In this document: piece by piece, positions 32,493 through 32,683 of the stretch
How the letters are laid out: each line of letters begins with the position of its first letter
How positions within the stretch are numbered: position 1 is the first letter of the stretch
Origin: Intoshia linei
Lineage: Eukaryota; Orthonectida; Rhopaluridae
Direction: 5' to 3'
Assembly: GCA_001642005.1 (NCBI GenBank)
Contig: LWCA01000313.1
Coordinates: 1-32,683 of the forward strand
Length of the DNA: 32,683 nt
Translations under genes and position numbers: made by a program
Notes under the pieces: generated by a model
Seen by the model: the letters and a program-made list of their open reading frames with translations, nothing else
What the model was told of the DNA's origin: nothing
Databases searched by the model: none

Positions 32493-32683
32493 ATGAAAAT
32501 AATGGAATACAGGACATTTCTTAGGTCGTCCATTCAAAAACAAGCATGTAGTTTAAAGGTATGTCAGAAAGAAATAAATAAACTAATTATTAATTACAAA
32601 GGTGATCTTTGTATCCACTTTGATTCTTTAACATACAAGCATCGACATTATTTATCAATTTGTCTCAGCGGCGAATCTTTGCA
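32493..32683 (+). CDS. Unidentified reading frame, 5' part, truncated by the window edge
   Basis: Open from a stop at 32442 to the window end. ATG at 32493 or 32502 starts MEYRTFLRSSIQKQACSLK, later DLCIHFDSLTYKHRHYLSI and CLSGESL. Base composition is less A+T-rich than the flanks, and a 240-bp frame without a stop is uncommon here. I do not recognise the protein. An alternative reading removes 32560-32602 as a GT-AG intron, but this breaks the frame. If the DLG-like gene extends rightward on the other strand, this frame would lie antisense in one of its introns. Confidence 0.4.
   Translation, partial: MKIMEYRTFLRSSIQKQACSLKVCQKEINKLIINYKGDLCIHFDSLTYKHRHYLSICLSGESL

Noticed and set aside
1-32683. 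CRISPR array, bacterial operons, phage or rRNA genes.
   Set aside because: No regularly spaced direct repeats of that type, no ribosome-binding sites or polycistronic packing, and the genes are spliced animal genes.

Overview
The window is nuclear DNA from an animal with a very A+T-rich genome. Nearly all its genes are split by spliceosomal introns, and several belong to animal families (ADAM17-type sheddase, EXT-type exostosin, DLG-type MAGUK, SMG6). Introns are bimodal. Many are only 36-55 bp, with donors usually GTAATT or GTATNT and acceptors usually TTTAG or TATAG with no pyrimidine tract. A minority are hundreds to thousands of bases long and packed with hAT-type transposon debris. The species cannot be named from this sequence. 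Minimal introns, a GT47-only exostosin and dense genes would suit a nematode or a reduced parasitic metazoan, but that is inference.

Layout, left to right. An ADAM17/TACE-like metalloprotease lies on the minus strand (543-3964); its active site and C-terminal half run off the left edge. A tRNA-Asn(GTT) follows on the minus strand (4379-4451). A 12-exon glycerol-3-phosphate acyltransferase 3/4 gene (+, 5118-11854) carries a dead hAT transposase and nested MITEs in a 2.8 kb intron. It converges, with 15 bp between stop codons, on an intronless DXD glycosyltransferase (-, 11870-13363). A complete six-exon SMG6 nonsense-mediated-decay endonuclease (+, 13995-20161) is next, then a repeat-rich 2.6 kb gap. 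A seven-exon GT47-only exostosin follows (+, 22798-26297). A head-to-head pair comes next: mitochondrial ribosomal protein uL29m/MRPL47 (-, 26522-27290) and a SWSAP1-like recombination ATPase (+, 27497-28472). After a 2.4 kb block of MITEs there is a DLG-type guanylate-kinase domain (-, 30915-32133) and the start of an unidentified reading frame (+, from 32493) cut by the right edge.

Most of these genes were assembled by hand from exons too short to stand out as open reading frames. Each model was accepted where splice phase closes exactly and the joined protein follows a known family without gaps. The genes are an ordinary mix of housekeeping functions (lipid synthesis, RNA decay, heparan sulfate, mitochondrial translation, recombination, ectodomain shedding, cell junctions) and form no operon or pathway. 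I found no clearly novel system. The most unusual points are the reduced architectures (GT47-only exostosin, apparently GK-only DLG, SWSAP1 with a broken Walker A), a 36-bp GC-AG intron, an intronless glycosyltransferase, and many well-preserved hAT MITEs with 8-bp target duplications, one of which is invaded by a TTAA-flanked element.
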